Numbered from the stretch's first letter, positions 38,123 through 48,608 are shown. The stretch: DNA of 49,974 nt from Akkermansia sp. (GCA_017558555.1 JAFYUJ010000048.1:1-49974); one strand, 5' to 3'. Notes: generated by a model not told the origin, from the sequence alone. Program-made: numbers and translations.

Positions 38123-39715
38123 TCATTTTTCGGGAGCCTCAATATATGGATTTGAAAAGATATTGATTTCCTTTATTGAGAGAACCGCAGGAATTGCGCT
38201 CAAGGCGGCAACGTCATAAATAGAGCAACTTTCAATACGTTGCTTTAAATCTGGTTTCATCCAATCACTATTCCACAACTCTTTTCTTGTTCCTGAAATA
38301 ATTTGACACAATCTGGTCGAAAAATTCCATTGCATGCCTATTGGGGTCAAGAGGCGCTGCATCCATATATCAAGATAGTCCGTATTGGCTAATCTTGATA
38401 TCTTTTTACAGAATTTACCCATTAGACTTTTTTTAGTAGAGACTGCATATGGTTCTATCAATTTAGACACTATACCGATATAGGTGCGAAATAACTGGAC
38501 AGATGGATTGCGATAAGCCAAATCTGCAATAATGCTTATCATTTCTCGTTTATTGTGGATTTTATCAGGTTCAATAATAGATTCAAACAATTCTGTTAAG
38601 GGAGCTGATATTTGTGATGAATTGGGATTATCAAGGCTAAATGTGTATATCTTTAGAAGATAATCAATGTAATACGCCTGCTGTTTACTAGGAGAGGTTG
38701 AGCGATTTATATAGGATTTATAGTCACGAAAATCATTTATTAAAGCAATCTTATCCTTCTTTACTGATTTTAGAACGATGCTATCAGTACTGTTTGTTTT
38801 AGATGAATTTAATCGAAGCCCCATGTCATGAGCAACGTCTGACAAGCATTTTAATATTTGCTGTCCATCTTCCCTAGTGTTTACAAATATGCGGTAATCA
38901 TCTCTGAATCTTATGACATAATAATTAGTGATTTTGCTTTCTTTGATGGCTCTCTCTAATTTGATATCTATATAGCCTAACACTACTTCAGCTATGAAGT
39001 CCATTAATATGGAGCCTTGCGGAATACCGTTAGTTTGACCATAGGTCATACCTTGTATCATGGAATCAATACTATGGCCTAATTCTCCCCTAAGCTTATC
39101 TTTCTGGAGAAGTCGTTTCGATTCTTCTTTTCCATGTAAAGACCATGTAATAGAGTGAGTGTAGATGGATGAATAGCAATTGGCTATGTCCGTTTCATAT
39201 ATGTAGTTGAAGTCTATCGACTTTTTTAACGTTTCATTAACTACATCTTTTCTCCAATTTGAAATTTGTTGAACATCGTTTCTTATATTGGAACATACAG
39301 GCATGCTCTTGCACCTTATGCACTTAGTCTTTCTGAAATATTTAAACCTACCAACAATTTTGTTCCAATTGTCTTTATCTGTAATCAAATCAACCAAAGC
39401 AACATATAAAACAGGATGTATGAGTTGCAATGGTCGCCATGACAAGTCAGCATCTTTATTTGCAAAAATTGTATAATTTACTTCGTGAAAATTACTTGGG
39501 TACAGAATGTTCGATTCTTTGTTAGTTTTTGTTGGATCTTTTAGAACGCAGCAATTCCTTAATCCCTTTTTTTGTTTGATTATTGATTCTGCCTCTTTTA
39601 AAACATTTCCAAAGGTAAAATAACCAGGCAAATCAAAGGTGCAATAGCTAGAAGGTCTGAGAAAGAAAGAACGAGCTTCTTTATGGGTAAGGCTGAGGAT
39701 ACTTTTTGCTGACAT
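38123..39715 (-). CDS. Reverse transcriptase of defence-associated (DRT/UG-like) type
   Basis: This 530-residue reverse transcriptase shows YETDIANCYSSIYTHSI (about 170-186, first catalytic Asp), GIPQGSILMDFIAE (about 230) and VIRFRDDYRIF (about 270, the catalytic DD in an RDDY setting instead of YADD). A C-x2-C-x5-C cluster (CIRCKSMPVC, about 132) precedes the polymerase. About 200 residues of C-terminal helices follow. No maturase, DGR repeats or retron RNA is evident, so this fits the unknown-group RTs that act in phage defence. It is strikingly AT-rich compared with its neighbours, a sign of separate recent transfer. It starts 23 bases after the type III Res gene and is probably co-transcribed with it. 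Confidence 0.85.
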   Translation of the reverse strand: MSAKSILSLTHKEARSFFLRPSSYCTFDLPGYFTFGNVLKEAESIIKQKKGLRNCCVLKDPTKTNKESNILYPSNFHEVNYTIFANKDADLSWRPLQLIHPVLYVALVDLITDKDNWNKIVGRFKYFRKTKCIRCKSMPVCSNIRNDVQQISNWRKDVVNETLKKSIDFNYIYETDIANCYSSIYTHSITWSLHGKEESKRLLQKDKLRGELGHSIDSMIQGMTYGQTNGIPQGSILMDFIAEVVLGYIDIKLERAIKESKITNYYVIRFRDDYRIFVNTREDGQQILKCLSDVAHDMGLRLNSSKTNSTDSIVLKSVKKDKIALINDFRDYKSYINRSTSPSKQQAYYIDYLLKIYTFSLDNPNSSQISAPLTELFESIIEPDKIHNKREMISIIADLAYRNPSVQLFRTYIGIVSKLIEPYAVSTKKSLMGKFCKKISRLANTDYLDIWMQRLLTPIGMQWNFSTRLCQIISGTRKELWNSDWMKPDLKQRIESCSIYDVAALSAIPAVLSIKEINIFSNPYIEAPEK

Positions 39716-39738
39716 AGGCTAGTTGCTTTTCCAGGCGT

Positions 39739-42700
39739 TCATCTTACGCTTGCTATGACTTCAGACAGCGATGCAACCGGAGCCAGATAGCGCGCGGGGC
39801 TTTCCTGGCCATCGGCAACGGTATTGAAATGCCGTTCTGCACAGTAAATCTTGCCACTTTCCTTATCCCGGAGCTCGCCGAGCATATCCGTGCCCTTTGT
39901 TTCTACGACAAAGTACAGATGGTTCTTGCCCTCCACATCAAGTACAAGTGCCCAGTCCGGATTATAGGGTCCAAGCGGCGTATGAATGCGGAAGGTACTG
40001 GGTAGCTTGACGTACATTTTCACCTGCTCGCAGGCCTCTGCGTCTATGGCGAACTGTTTCTCTATCTCTGAGTCCCAGATAACGTGATCCATCACGCATT
40101 TGCCGCTTGCCTGAATCATTTTATCCAGATACCCCTCCGTGTCCTTGAATAACTCCTGCGCATTATATTCCTTCTCTCCAATAGTGACAGGCTTGTAACT
40201 CACGCCTTTCACCATCAGCTTCTTCATCTCAGCCCGGATTACGCGCTGTACTGTCTTTTCAAACAGAGGCCCATTGAACCGGATGGCTTGCAGATGCTGA
40301 ATCCCGGTCAATATCCGACTAAGCGTCTTGCGAGTCAGGTGCGTAGCTGCCTCCAGAGTGGTCAGAATATCCCCCACCGGCACCTGTCTCGTATCCATCA
40401 CCGTGACCGTAGTCTTCTGTGCCCCAGATTGAATGCCGTTGATATCCATCACGGTTTCAGTCACGGTCTTGGTGATAAGCGGGGCTTTAATTTTGGCGAG
40501 CTCAATATCCAGCACGCCAATGACATTGCTAATCAGCTCTTCGGAATCGAATTGTACGCGGTAGGTTGTTTTCTTCTTGATTCTGTTCCAGAGTTCAAGG
40601 AAATCCTTATCCAGTCGCATTTTCTCGTAACGGCTGGTAACGGTCTGCCTCTCGCGAGCATCCTTAATTTCTATCGGTCGGGTGAGCTGTCGCAGGCGGC
40701 TCAGTATTTGAAGCTGAGCACAGCGGCAGGCTTCCGGCACCTGATAGGTACCGGCATCCAACTGCTTTTTGAGTTCCTCGGTAGGCTTGCCTTCCATGGT
40801 AATGAGCTTTTTGCTTTGCAGGTCATCCAGCACTACCTGAGCCAATTCCTGTCCCAGTCGTACGGTGTTGCCCTCATGATCCGTATATTCCAGCACGCCC
40901 AATCGAGCTTTCTTAATAACACCGAATTTCACGCCGTCCGCTTCATATTCCTTCTGCAACTGGGCTGCATAGGTCTTAAAATCCTCGCGAGCCACGACTG
41001 TGAGCGTATTAACCCCACTTTCACGTACGCGTACACCCTCCTGGTTCACGCACAGGCGCAGGCCACGCCCCAGCGCCTGTCGGCGGGACACAATGCTGCT
41101 CATATCGCGCAACACGCACACCTGAAACACATTCGGGTTGTCCCAGCCTTCTCGGAGAGCGGAGTGCGAGAAAATGAACTTCAGCGGCTCATCCAGACTC
41201 AGCAGGCGTTCCTTGTCACGCATGATGAGCGCATAGGCTCGCTGGGCGGCTTCCTTGCCCTTGGCATTGTCCTCTGTATTCGTCCAGATATCATCCTGTC
41301 CTTTCTTGCCCTTGTCGATGGAGAAATAGCCATCATGCACCTCCTCTGCAGTCGGTAGCTGACCTTCGGCATACAAGCTCCGGTATTGCGGCATGCGCAT
41401 GATCTTCTCGTACTCCTGCTCAAACATCTGCACCAACGGGCCAGGCTTACGATTGCGAGATGCATCATATTGACGGTAGTCGGACACTTGATCAATGAAG
41501 AACAGGCTCAGCACTTTGATTCCCTTAGGGCGCAGCTTCACTTCCTTCTTCATGTGCTCCTCGATGGTGGCACGAATCATGGCGCGGGTTATCTGCTCCT
41601 CGTCCATTCCCCCGGTGGATTGCCCAACAAAAAGAGGGCTTTCCAAGTGGTTACACACGATATAGTCCTCGTGTACTTCCTGAACCACCACGTTGTCATA
41701 GACTCCGGTACAATGAGTGCACATACCCAGCAGCGTACCGGGCTGCACCTCCACCTGTTCGCGCCCGTAGTCACCGCTCGCCGTCTTGCAGAGAACCTCC
41801 AGCTTGGCACTGCCGCCTTTCTTGGGCGATGTGCTCACCAGCTTGATATATGGTTCCACTTGCGTGATGTTGGCTTGTATACTGGCTACATCAATCCCCT
41901 TTACCAGCTTCTGCGCACTGGCATCCACCGCATTCAACGCATACACCGGGTGGAACAGGTTCTTGTGCGTGGCAGAGTAACGCAGCGTGCAGAGAGGATG
42001 CAGGCAGCCAATGCCTTTTTCCTCACCTATAGTACCGATATTCTGAGGCTCGTCGATAATGACAATGGGATGGCATTCGCGGATAAACTCAATGGGCTTG
42101 CGGTCATCCGTCTTTTCGCTCACGGTGTACATCACGCGCTTGGCTCGCTTGCCTCCCTTACGCTTGGCGGTATCTTGGAACTCTTCTTCCGCCTCCTTGC
42201 CGATATCTGTGATGGATTGAATGGTGCAAATCATGATTTGCAGCTTGTCGGAATTGCCGAAGTTGCGCACTTCCTGCAAGCGAGCGGAATCATAGGTAAA
42301 GCTGTTCATCTCCACGCCGTCATACAGCGTGCGGAAATGCTCCCGCATGATGCTGATGGATTTGTCCACGCCCTCCTTGATGGCGATGGACGGCACCACA
42401 ATCACAAACTTGCTGAAGCCATAGCGTTTGTTCAGCTCGTAGATGGTGCGCAGGTAGACGTAGGTCTTGCCCGTGCCGGTCTCCATTTCCACGGTGAAAT
42501 GCCAGCCATCCGGCTTGACTTCGCCGGACATCTCGATGCCGTTGCGCTCCTGAATGGCCTGTAGGTTGCGCAGCAGTTCATTGCCGGAGAGCGTGGTGCT
42601 GTTTTTGTGGACACTTAATTCCAGCCCCAGTTTCTGCTCGCCCTGCTTCAAGGCAACGGGCAAGCTGACGCTGAACGCATGGTTGCCGCTTTCTGTGCCT

Positions 42701-42780
42701 TCAAACAGACCACACACCGCCTCGATGGCGCGGTGCTGGTACTCCAGATTCGGCTCGAAATGCAGTCGTATCTTGCTCAT
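39739..42780 (-). CDS. res: Type III restriction endonuclease subunit (Res)
   Basis: This 1013-residue protein has a superfamily 2 helicase core with Walker A METGTGKTYVYLRT (about 103), DEPQ (about 245), then SHSALREGWDNPNVFQVC and RRQALGRGLRL motifs. At the C terminus there is a PD-(D/E)XK nuclease: PDWALVLD (about 938) and VVETKG (about 958). Type III Res uses ATP to communicate between two unmethylated sites and cut DNA, and needs the Mod subunit for recognition. It begins 6 bases after mod on the same strand. All key motifs are intact, so it should be active. Confidence 0.95.
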   Translation of the reverse strand: MSKIRLHFEPNLEYQHRAIEAVCGLFEGTESGNHAFSVSLPVALKQGEQKLGLELSVHKNSTTLSGNELLRNLQAIQERNGIEMSGEVKPDGWHFTVEMETGTGKTYVYLRTIYELNKRYGFSKFVIVVPSIAIKEGVDKSISIMREHFRTLYDGVEMNSFTYDSARLQEVRNFGNSDKLQIMICTIQSITDIGKEAEEEFQDTAKRKGGKRAKRVMYTVSEKTDDRKPIEFIRECHPIVIIDEPQNIGTIGEEKGIGCLHPLCTLRYSATHKNLFHPVYALNAVDASAQKLVKGIDVASIQANITQVEPYIKLVSTSPKKGGSAKLEVLCKTASGDYGREQVEVQPGTLLGMCTHCTGVYDNVVVQEVHEDYIVCNHLESPLFVGQSTGGMDEEQITRAMIRATIEEHMKKEVKLRPKGIKVLSLFFIDQVSDYRQYDASRNRKPGPLVQMFEQEYEKIMRMPQYRSLYAEGQLPTAEEVHDGYFSIDKGKKGQDDIWTNTEDNAKGKEAAQRAYALIMRDKERLLSLDEPLKFIFSHSALREGWDNPNVFQVCVLRDMSSIVSRRQALGRGLRLCVNQEGVRVRESGVNTLTVVAREDFKTYAAQLQKEYEADGVKFGVIKKARLGVLEYTDHEGNTVRLGQELAQVVLDDLQSKKLITMEGKPTEELKKQLDAGTYQVPEACRCAQLQILSRLRQLTRPIEIKDARERQTVTSRYEKMRLDKDFLELWNRIKKKTTYRVQFDSEELISNVIGVLDIELAKIKAPLITKTVTETVMDINGIQSGAQKTTVTVMDTRQVPVGDILTTLEAATHLTRKTLSRILTGIQHLQAIRFNGPLFEKTVQRVIRAEMKKLMVKGVSYKPVTIGEKEYNAQELFKDTEGYLDKMIQASGKCVMDHVIWDSEIEKQFAIDAEACEQVKMYVKLPSTFRIHTPLGPYNPDWALVLDVEGKNHLYFVVETKGTDMLGELRDKESGKIYCAERHFNTVADGQESPARYLAPVASLSEVIASVR

Positions 42781-42786
42781 GGCGGC

Positions 42787-44700
42787 TTACAGGGCTTTGA
42801 TGTTGCAGATGCCGTGTTGCTCCAGTATGGCCACAAAGTTCATCTTCGCAGCATCGTTCGATTCAAAAGCACGGTCGGCTACAAACACGGTGCAAGTGTC
42901 CTGCTGCTCGCCACCGGCAAAGGTGCAATTCTTCTCGTGCCATGCGGCGATGCCCAGAGCAACCTCTTCCGCGTCGTCCGCCAAATCCGCCGCCATGCAG
43001 GCGTAATACTGCCCATAACCCAAGCTTTGCACTCGGTGCCCCGCAATCTCGCGTTCTTCCACTTCTTCCACCAAATCAATGCCGCTCTTCAGCATGATTT
43101 CGGTCAGGAAATCGTCTTCCGTACGACCTCCGACTAAGTGTTCAGCATAATTGTTCACTGCTGTCGCCAAGTCCTCCGCTTGCGGATTCCACGCCTTCAC
43201 GTTGCTGCTGTCCAGCTTGTAAACTCGGAAACCAATATCCAGACTCTGCCCGGCAAGCCCGGCTTCTCCTTTGACTTTTTCACCAGCACGGCGGATGCGT
43301 TCTTTTCCGATTTCACAGATGTTCTTGTAACCAGCTTTGTAGGCTTCGCTTTTCTCGTCACAGGGCTCGGGAAGCTGAACCATGATGAAACGTCGATGCC
43401 CTCCGTCTTCGGCATTAAGCTTCATTACAGCATGGGCTGTTGTAGCAGAGCCTGAGAAAAAGTCGAGAATAATACCATCCTTTTGAATATCTTCATCCAC
43501 AGCAAAAGATAACAGATATTTGATTAAATCAACAGGTTTTGTGTAATCAAATATCACGCTATCTGCGAATAAACCTCTAATATCATTAGTTCCATTTTGC
43601 GTATAAACTTCATTAAAAAAAGTTGTAGGCTTTCCCCGCCGCATGTTGCCATTTTCGTCAATTAAATATTTTTTTGACCTCAAATTATAACTACCATCGC
43701 TTTGTAAATTAAAAACTACTTCATCATTTTCTATGGCCTTATACAGCCGATCTTTACTCCAGACCCATTGTTTTCTTGGCCAAATTTCTTGTCCTTTATA
43801 AAATACAGGATACACAAGAGAAGGTCTGTCATCGAATGTTGTTACTGCTAAAGGTTGAGTAACAAATCCTCCTCTATATGGAAATTTGGTATCCTTATTT
43901 TTATTGTAATTTTCCTGTTCTTCTTTATTCAGCGGTCTATTTAAATCTACTACTCCGTTTTTAGAAACAGTTAGAATATATTCATGAACCCCTATAAATC
44001 CCTTAGTTTTAGCCCCAGAGCCAAATTTATTTTTCCAAATTATCTCGCCAACATAATTGCCCTCACCAAAGATTTCAAGTAACAATACTTTAAGATTGCT
44101 AAATTCTCTTTCATCAATACTTATAAAAATCACTCCATCATCACACATTAGATCACGAGCAAGTGCAAGACGAGGATACATCATATTGAGCCAATCAGTA
44201 TGATATCGCCCAGATGTTTCGACATTAGCCGCATACTTACCTTCTTGGCCCGTCAGTTTCTTATAATTTTCAATACTGTTCTGATAATCATCTGGATACA
44301 CAAACTCCTTACCGGTGTTATAAGGCGGGTCAATATAGATCATCTTCACCTTACCACCATATGATTTACGCAGAAGTTTGAGGACTTCCAGATTGTCGCC
44401 TTCGATATAAAGATTTTGCGTAGTATCCCAATCTTTACTCTCCTCCTTGCAGGGGCGGAGAGTACCGAGAGAAGGCGTAAGAGCTGCACGGCGGGCTTCC
44501 GCTTTACCGCGCCAATTAAGCCCGAACAGCTCATCTTCTTTCACTACGGCTTCACCGCAGAGCTGACGGAGAGCATCGACATCCACCTGACCATCCCGCA
44601 CCACGGAGGGGAAAAGCGCGGCGAGAGCCCGGAGATTCTCTTGAATGGGGGACGAGGATTGTGCTTCCGGAGAAGAGGGGAAGGATTTTTCGTACGGCAT
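42787..44700 (-). CDS. mod: Type III DNA adenine methyltransferase subunit (Mod)
   Basis: This 637-residue N6-adenine methyltransferase of the beta class has DPPYNTG (about residue 124) before the SAM-binding motif LDFFSGSATTAHAV (about 411). It supplies site recognition for the restriction complex and protects host DNA. The segment between the two motifs, encoded at about 43470-44350 and including the target-recognition domain, is much richer in A/T than the two ends, which suggests that the specificity part was exchanged. It is 3 bases from the DUF4391-position gene and 6 from res, all in one operon. Confidence 0.95.
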   Translation of the reverse strand: MPYEKSFPSSPEAQSSSPIQENLRALAALFPSVVRDGQVDVDALRQLCGEAVVKEDELFGLNWRGKAEARRAALTPSLGTLRPCKEESKDWDTTQNLYIEGDNLEVLKLLRKSYGGKVKMIYIDPPYNTGKEFVYPDDYQNSIENYKKLTGQEGKYAANVETSGRYHTDWLNMMYPRLALARDLMCDDGVIFISIDEREFSNLKVLLLEIFGEGNYVGEIIWKNKFGSGAKTKGFIGVHEYILTVSKNGVVDLNRPLNKEEQENYNKNKDTKFPYRGGFVTQPLAVTTFDDRPSLVYPVFYKGQEIWPRKQWVWSKDRLYKAIENDEVVFNLQSDGSYNLRSKKYLIDENGNMRRGKPTTFFNEVYTQNGTNDIRGLFADSVIFDYTKPVDLIKYLLSFAVDEDIQKDGIILDFFSGSATTAHAVMKLNAEDGGHRRFIMVQLPEPCDEKSEAYKAGYKNICEIGKERIRRAGEKVKGEAGLAGQSLDIGFRVYKLDSSNVKAWNPQAEDLATAVNNYAEHLVGGRTEDDFLTEIMLKSGIDLVEEVEEREIAGHRVQSLGYGQYYACMAADLADDAEEVALGIAAWHEKNCTFAGGEQQDTCTVFVADRAFESNDAAKMNFVAILEQHGICNIKAL

Positions 44701-44703
44701 AGC

Positions 44704-45456
44704 TTAAGGGAGGATGTGGTGAGTTTGGAGAAGTTGACAGATTTGCGTACCAAGGTGTCGGCGTTTCTTGGAAAGTGTGATACGCTGTTGCGGATTGGTA
44801 GACTTTTTGAGTTCCAGAGAGACAGATTTCCATTCCTGATTCAAGCAATGTAAATCAGCCATGAGCTGAGTGGCAACATGCGGAGAATCCAGCGGAACGA
44901 AAGGCAAATCAACGCAAACGGCAGGCTTGTTTTGCATGAGCGCAAGGGCGTGCAGAGCGCAAGACCAGCGATGGAACAGCGCCATGAGGTGGGGCGGGCG
45001 AGTCTCCTGCTGCCAAGCAACATAGCAGAAGAACTCCGGGATGGAGAGCAACGCCTGAGCCCGCACCAAAGCCTCCAGCGGAGCTCCCTGCGGGAGAAGG
45101 GACAGATACGCCGCATTCTCGGCATTCACAGCCAGAAGAAGCGGGTACTGCACAGCGATGTGAATGAGCTGCTGCAAGCGGCCCATCTGCGCCGGGGTAA
45201 CGTCGGCGTGAGCCTGTACCCCCACCACCAGAAGCTCGGAAAAGTCTCCTTCTGTTTCGCTTTTGTAGGGCGCTACGCCGCAAGTATCGTGCCGCAGGGT
45301 TGTCACCCAAGCAGAAGAAACGGCGGCATCAATAAGAGCCTTGTCCCCCTTGACGCGTGCAGCGTGCTTGCGGAGGAGCTCCTTAGAAAGACGCACCCCC
45401 ACGCGCAATGCTGACTCCGGCAGCATGCCTGCCAACACTGTCGGGAAATCAGCCAT
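44704..45456 (-). CDS. DUF4391-like protein in the restriction operon
   Basis: This 250-residue protein overlaps the end of the SNF2 helicase gene by 8 bases and is followed 3 bases later by mod. In helicase/type III operons of this shape the small gene in this place is usually a DUF4391 protein, and the layout here agrees in size (an alpha/beta first half with LLVVGVQAHADVTPAQMGR, a helical tail with SVSLELKKS). I see no catalytic motif, so the family name rests mostly on context. Confidence 0.55.
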   Translation of the reverse strand: MADFPTVLAGMLPESALRVGVRLSKELLRKHAARVKGDKALIDAAVSSAWVTTLRHDTCGVAPYKSETEGDFSELLVVGVQAHADVTPAQMGRLQQLIHIAVQYPLLLAVNAENAAYLSLLPQGAPLEALVRAQALLSIPEFFCYVAWQQETRPPHLMALFHRWSCALHALALMQNKPAVCVDLPFVPLDSPHVATQLMADLHCLNQEWKSVSLELKKSTNPQQRITLSKKRRHLGTQICQLLQTHHILP

Positions 45457-48400
45457 CCTGTCGCGTGAGAGTTAACATAGCCAGCACTTCAAAATCATCC
45501 ACACCACGCGTCTTGCCGCCCTTGGCAATGGTTGTACCACCGGGGGAGAAGATACTGGCCGCCTGAGACTCCTCCGACTGCCCGGTGATGGAACGAACGG
45601 CAGCGGCGAGCAAATCTGTGTAGCGACTCATCTTGCGGGCGTTATCGGTCTGCTGCATATACTGAGTCTCTGCCTCCGGCACAACTTCCTCATGGGGCAT
45701 GGCCAGAGCTTTGAGCATATCCAGGCACTTCTTCACATGCGTGTAGCTGTGCGTCACTGCGCCGTCCTCCGCCACATGCAGCAGGAAGTAGGGCATGAAA
45801 GGATATTGGCGGGAAGCCAAAGCCATGGAAGCATGCGAGCACAACAGGAAGAACGCCCCGGCGGGAATATCAGTATGCGTAACATCCAGCGTGGCGGTAA
45901 AATAAGACGGCAGCTGTTCGATGAGCCTGCGGTGTTTCTTGCGGAAGTTGGCAAAATCCGCCCGGTACTGGTGCATGCTCAGGTCGGAGATAGCGCAATT
46001 CTGGTCGATGGAGTCGATATCCAGCTTGCCGGAGCGCAGGGATTTGAGCTGCTTGTCGCGGAAGTCTGCATCGGTGGATGAAATCTTCAGGAAGGTCATG
46101 CGCCCGAGCACGCGTCGCTCCAAATTGATGTAGGCATCCAAATCCGGCATAGGCCAGATATTGACCAGCTGAATCTGCTTGTTGGGGCTGCCGATTCGAT
46201 CAATACGACCGAAACGCTGAATGATGCGCACCGGGTTCCAGTGGATATCGTAGTTGATGAGATAATCGCAGCCTTGCAGGTTCTGACCTTCTGAGATACA
46301 GTCGGTAGCAATCAGGATATCAATTTCCCGGCCTCCAGTAGCTGTTGAATCAAAACCATTTTTTGACTTTGGGGAGAAGGCCGCCAGCAAATCTTCCTGG
46401 CGCTTTTTGACTTCCTCCAGATTCGTATCGCGATTGCTGCCGGAAAGCAAAGCTGTGTAAACTCCATATTGGGAAAGGAGCTCTTCGTTGAGTGCCTCGT
46501 ACAGATACTGCGCCGTATCGGCAAAAGCGGTGAAAATGATAATCTTTCGATTGGGGCTGCCATCCACTATGTTGAGCGGCTGCTGCATTTTCTCGCGGAT
46601 AAGGCTGCGCAGCAAGCCCAGCTTGGCATCGTTCTCCGGTGTAGCATCGCCACAAAGGGCTTTTACCTCACGCATAATATCCAAGTCGGCAGCTATATCG
46701 TTGCGCCAGCGTTCGCGCTGAATATGCTTTAAATCCACCTTGATGCGCTGACCAATGACAGTAGAGAACTCCTCCACATCTTCATCATCGAAGTCATCCT
46801 CAGAAGCAGCGGCGAGCAGAAAATCCTGACTTTCCGCGTATAAATCCAGCTTAGCCAGCAGGTCCTCCGCTGTAGCAATCTGCTTGGAGAGGGTGAGGGC
46901 GAACGAACAGACAGAGCTCTCCATACGCTTGAGGAGGTTCATCATCATGAGCGCGGAGAGGCTGTTCTCTCGGTCTGCTTGTTTGAAGGTACGGTTACCT
47001 TCTATCTGCTGGTCGTACCCGGCATACACCTCTTTGTATTCCTCGTACAGGTACTCAATCGGTCGATAGGAAGCCATGTTGAGTTGAGCCAACAGGTCAT
47101 TGATTTCCTCCACCGGGAGCACGAGGCCGTGCTGTGTTTCTGCATAGGTATTGCGCACGGGGAGCTGCTCCGGGAAGAGATTTACACCCTCAGCATCGTG
47201 CGGGTACCATGTTTTGATGTGTTTGCGGGAGCGACCGATGGTCAGCAGATTGAGCAACTGGAAATAATCCAGCCCGAGAGAATCCAGCAGATTCTGCGAT
47301 GTGCGTTCTTCCTCCGGCAGGTGCGTCCAGTTAGTAAAGGCCGCTTGCGCCATGCGGGTGGTATTACTGATGCTTTCAATACCGTGAGGTTTCAGGAAAT
47401 CATCCTTATCCCCGGAAATCAGCAGAATCTGGTTGCGTAAGTCACTGGCCTTATTGTTGACCGGGGTAGCGGAGAGTAACAGGATTCTGGTCTTGATTCC
47501 AGCCTGTACCACCTTACGCATCAGGAAATCGTAGCGGGAAGTCGTTTTATCCGCCTTGGTGGAGCGATTGCGGAAATTGTGGGATTCATCTATGACGACG
47601 AGGTCATAATTACCCCATTCCACCGTATCCAGGGCTCGCCCATGGCTCATACCGCCGGAACGCCCCAGATCTGTGTGGTGGAATAAATCGTAATAGAAAG
47701 GCTGCTCTGCAAACTCATTGAATTTGCTGTTGTAACGGTAGGCATCCCAGTTTTCGCGTAGGCGCTTGGGGCAAAGCACCAGCACTTTCTTGTTCATGAG
47801 CTGGTAATATCTGATGACGGCCAATGCCTCGTATGTTTTACCTAAGCCGACACTATCCGCCAGGATACAGCCGCCGAAACGCTCCAGCATCTCCAGAAGA
47901 CTCTCGACTCCATCCCTCTGGTATGAAAACAATTTTTTCCAGATGAGCGAGTCATAAAAGCCAGTCTCCCCCTGTATGTAATCTTTGGGAAGCTTGGCGT
48001 TATCCAGCAGCTTGTAACAGGATTTATAGTATACCCAAGCGGCGGGATGTGTGCGCGAAAGGAAATCCAGTTTTTCGCCTACTACAGAAGACGCTGTAGC
48101 CGAATTCCAGGCCTGGTCAAACAATCCGTTAATGGCATGGCATTGCATGGGAATCATCGGGACGCAGCCGGTGAATCCTCCGTCATTAGGTAATAGACCA
48201 AATCCCTTAGCATTAAAGGAACAAGCTCCCATCAGACCTCCCGATATCAAATCCTCGTTGTAGAATACCATGCTTTCCATGCGTATGGTAGTACAACGAA
48301 TATCTGCCTTGCCAGACTGAATCCAGGCAAGGCATTCAATAGCCCATGACTGAGTCAGAAGCGTATTATGTAAAGCTCTCTCTTCTCCTGCATTTAGAAT

Positions 48401-48565
48401 TTGCCAATCCTCCAATGCTGATTCCGGCAAAGCGATTCTCCATGTACAACCAATAAGCTCTTGCGGCAAATGGGCATAAGCAGCAAGCGTAAACGACATC
48501 GTTGCAGAATCCACGCGAGTGGTGCCGCTAATATCAGTCTGGGAGAAAATGCCTGTATTGACCAT
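45449..48565 (-). CDS. SNF2-type helicase with degenerate PLD-like N terminus, defence operon
   Basis: This 1038-residue protein has motif I GGCILADSVGLGKTYEALAV (about 235), motif II VVIDESHNFRNRS (about 325), LLLSATPVNN, and the RecA2 motif QRFGRIDRIGS (about 788) preceded by ATDCISEGQNLQGC. The first ~200 residues look like a reduced phospholipase-D-like region (MVFYNEDLISGG, a GACSFNAKGFG turn, and a trailing W), as in other defence helicases of this group. It leads the operon with the DUF4391-like, mod and res genes. It could be an extra translocase or effector of the restriction system. An alternative start lies 22 codons downstream. Confidence 0.85.
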   Translation of the reverse strand: MVNTGIFSQTDISGTTRVDSATMSFTLAAYAHLPQELIGCTWRIALPESALEDWQILNAGEERALHNTLLTQSWAIECLAWIQSGKADIRCTTIRMESMVFYNEDLISGGLMGACSFNAKGFGLLPNDGGFTGCVPMIPMQCHAINGLFDQAWNSATASSVVGEKLDFLSRTHPAAWVYYKSCYKLLDNAKLPKDYIQGETGFYDSLIWKKLFSYQRDGVESLLEMLERFGGCILADSVGLGKTYEALAVIRYYQLMNKKVLVLCPKRLRENWDAYRYNSKFNEFAEQPFYYDLFHHTDLGRSGGMSHGRALDTVEWGNYDLVVIDESHNFRNRSTKADKTTSRYDFLMRKVVQAGIKTRILLLSATPVNNKASDLRNQILLISGDKDDFLKPHGIESISNTTRMAQAAFTNWTHLPEEERTSQNLLDSLGLDYFQLLNLLTIGRSRKHIKTWYPHDAEGVNLFPEQLPVRNTYAETQHGLVLPVEEINDLLAQLNMASYRPIEYLYEEYKEVYAGYDQQIEGNRTFKQADRENSLSALMMMNLLKRMESSVCSFALTLSKQIATAEDLLAKLDLYAESQDFLLAAASEDDFDDEDVEEFSTVIGQRIKVDLKHIQRERWRNDIAADLDIMREVKALCGDATPENDAKLGLLRSLIREKMQQPLNIVDGSPNRKIIIFTAFADTAQYLYEALNEELLSQYGVYTALLSGSNRDTNLEEVKKRQEDLLAAFSPKSKNGFDSTATGGREIDILIATDCISEGQNLQGCDYLINYDIHWNPVRIIQRFGRIDRIGSPNKQIQLVNIWPMPDLDAYINLERRVLGRMTFLKISSTDADFRDKQLKSLRSGKLDIDSIDQNCAISDLSMHQYRADFANFRKKHRRLIEQLPSYFTATLDVTHTDIPAGAFFLLCSHASMALASRQYPFMPYFLLHVAEDGAVTHSYTHVKKCLDMLKALAMPHEEVVPEAETQYMQQTDNARKMSRYTDLLAAAVRSITGQSEESQAASIFSPGGTTIAKGGKTRGVDDFEVLAMLTLTRQDG

Positions 48566-48608
48566 GGTACACGGAAACAGAGCGCAGATGGACTCTGAAC
48601 TCCAGCAA

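Noticed and set aside
36690..39715. Retron or diversity-generating retroelement around the RT
   Set aside because: No inverted-repeat msr/msd RNA directly beside the RT, no template/variable repeat pair and no accessory gene of these elements. The structured RNA candidate is about 1.2 kb away, beyond the rhuM-like gene.
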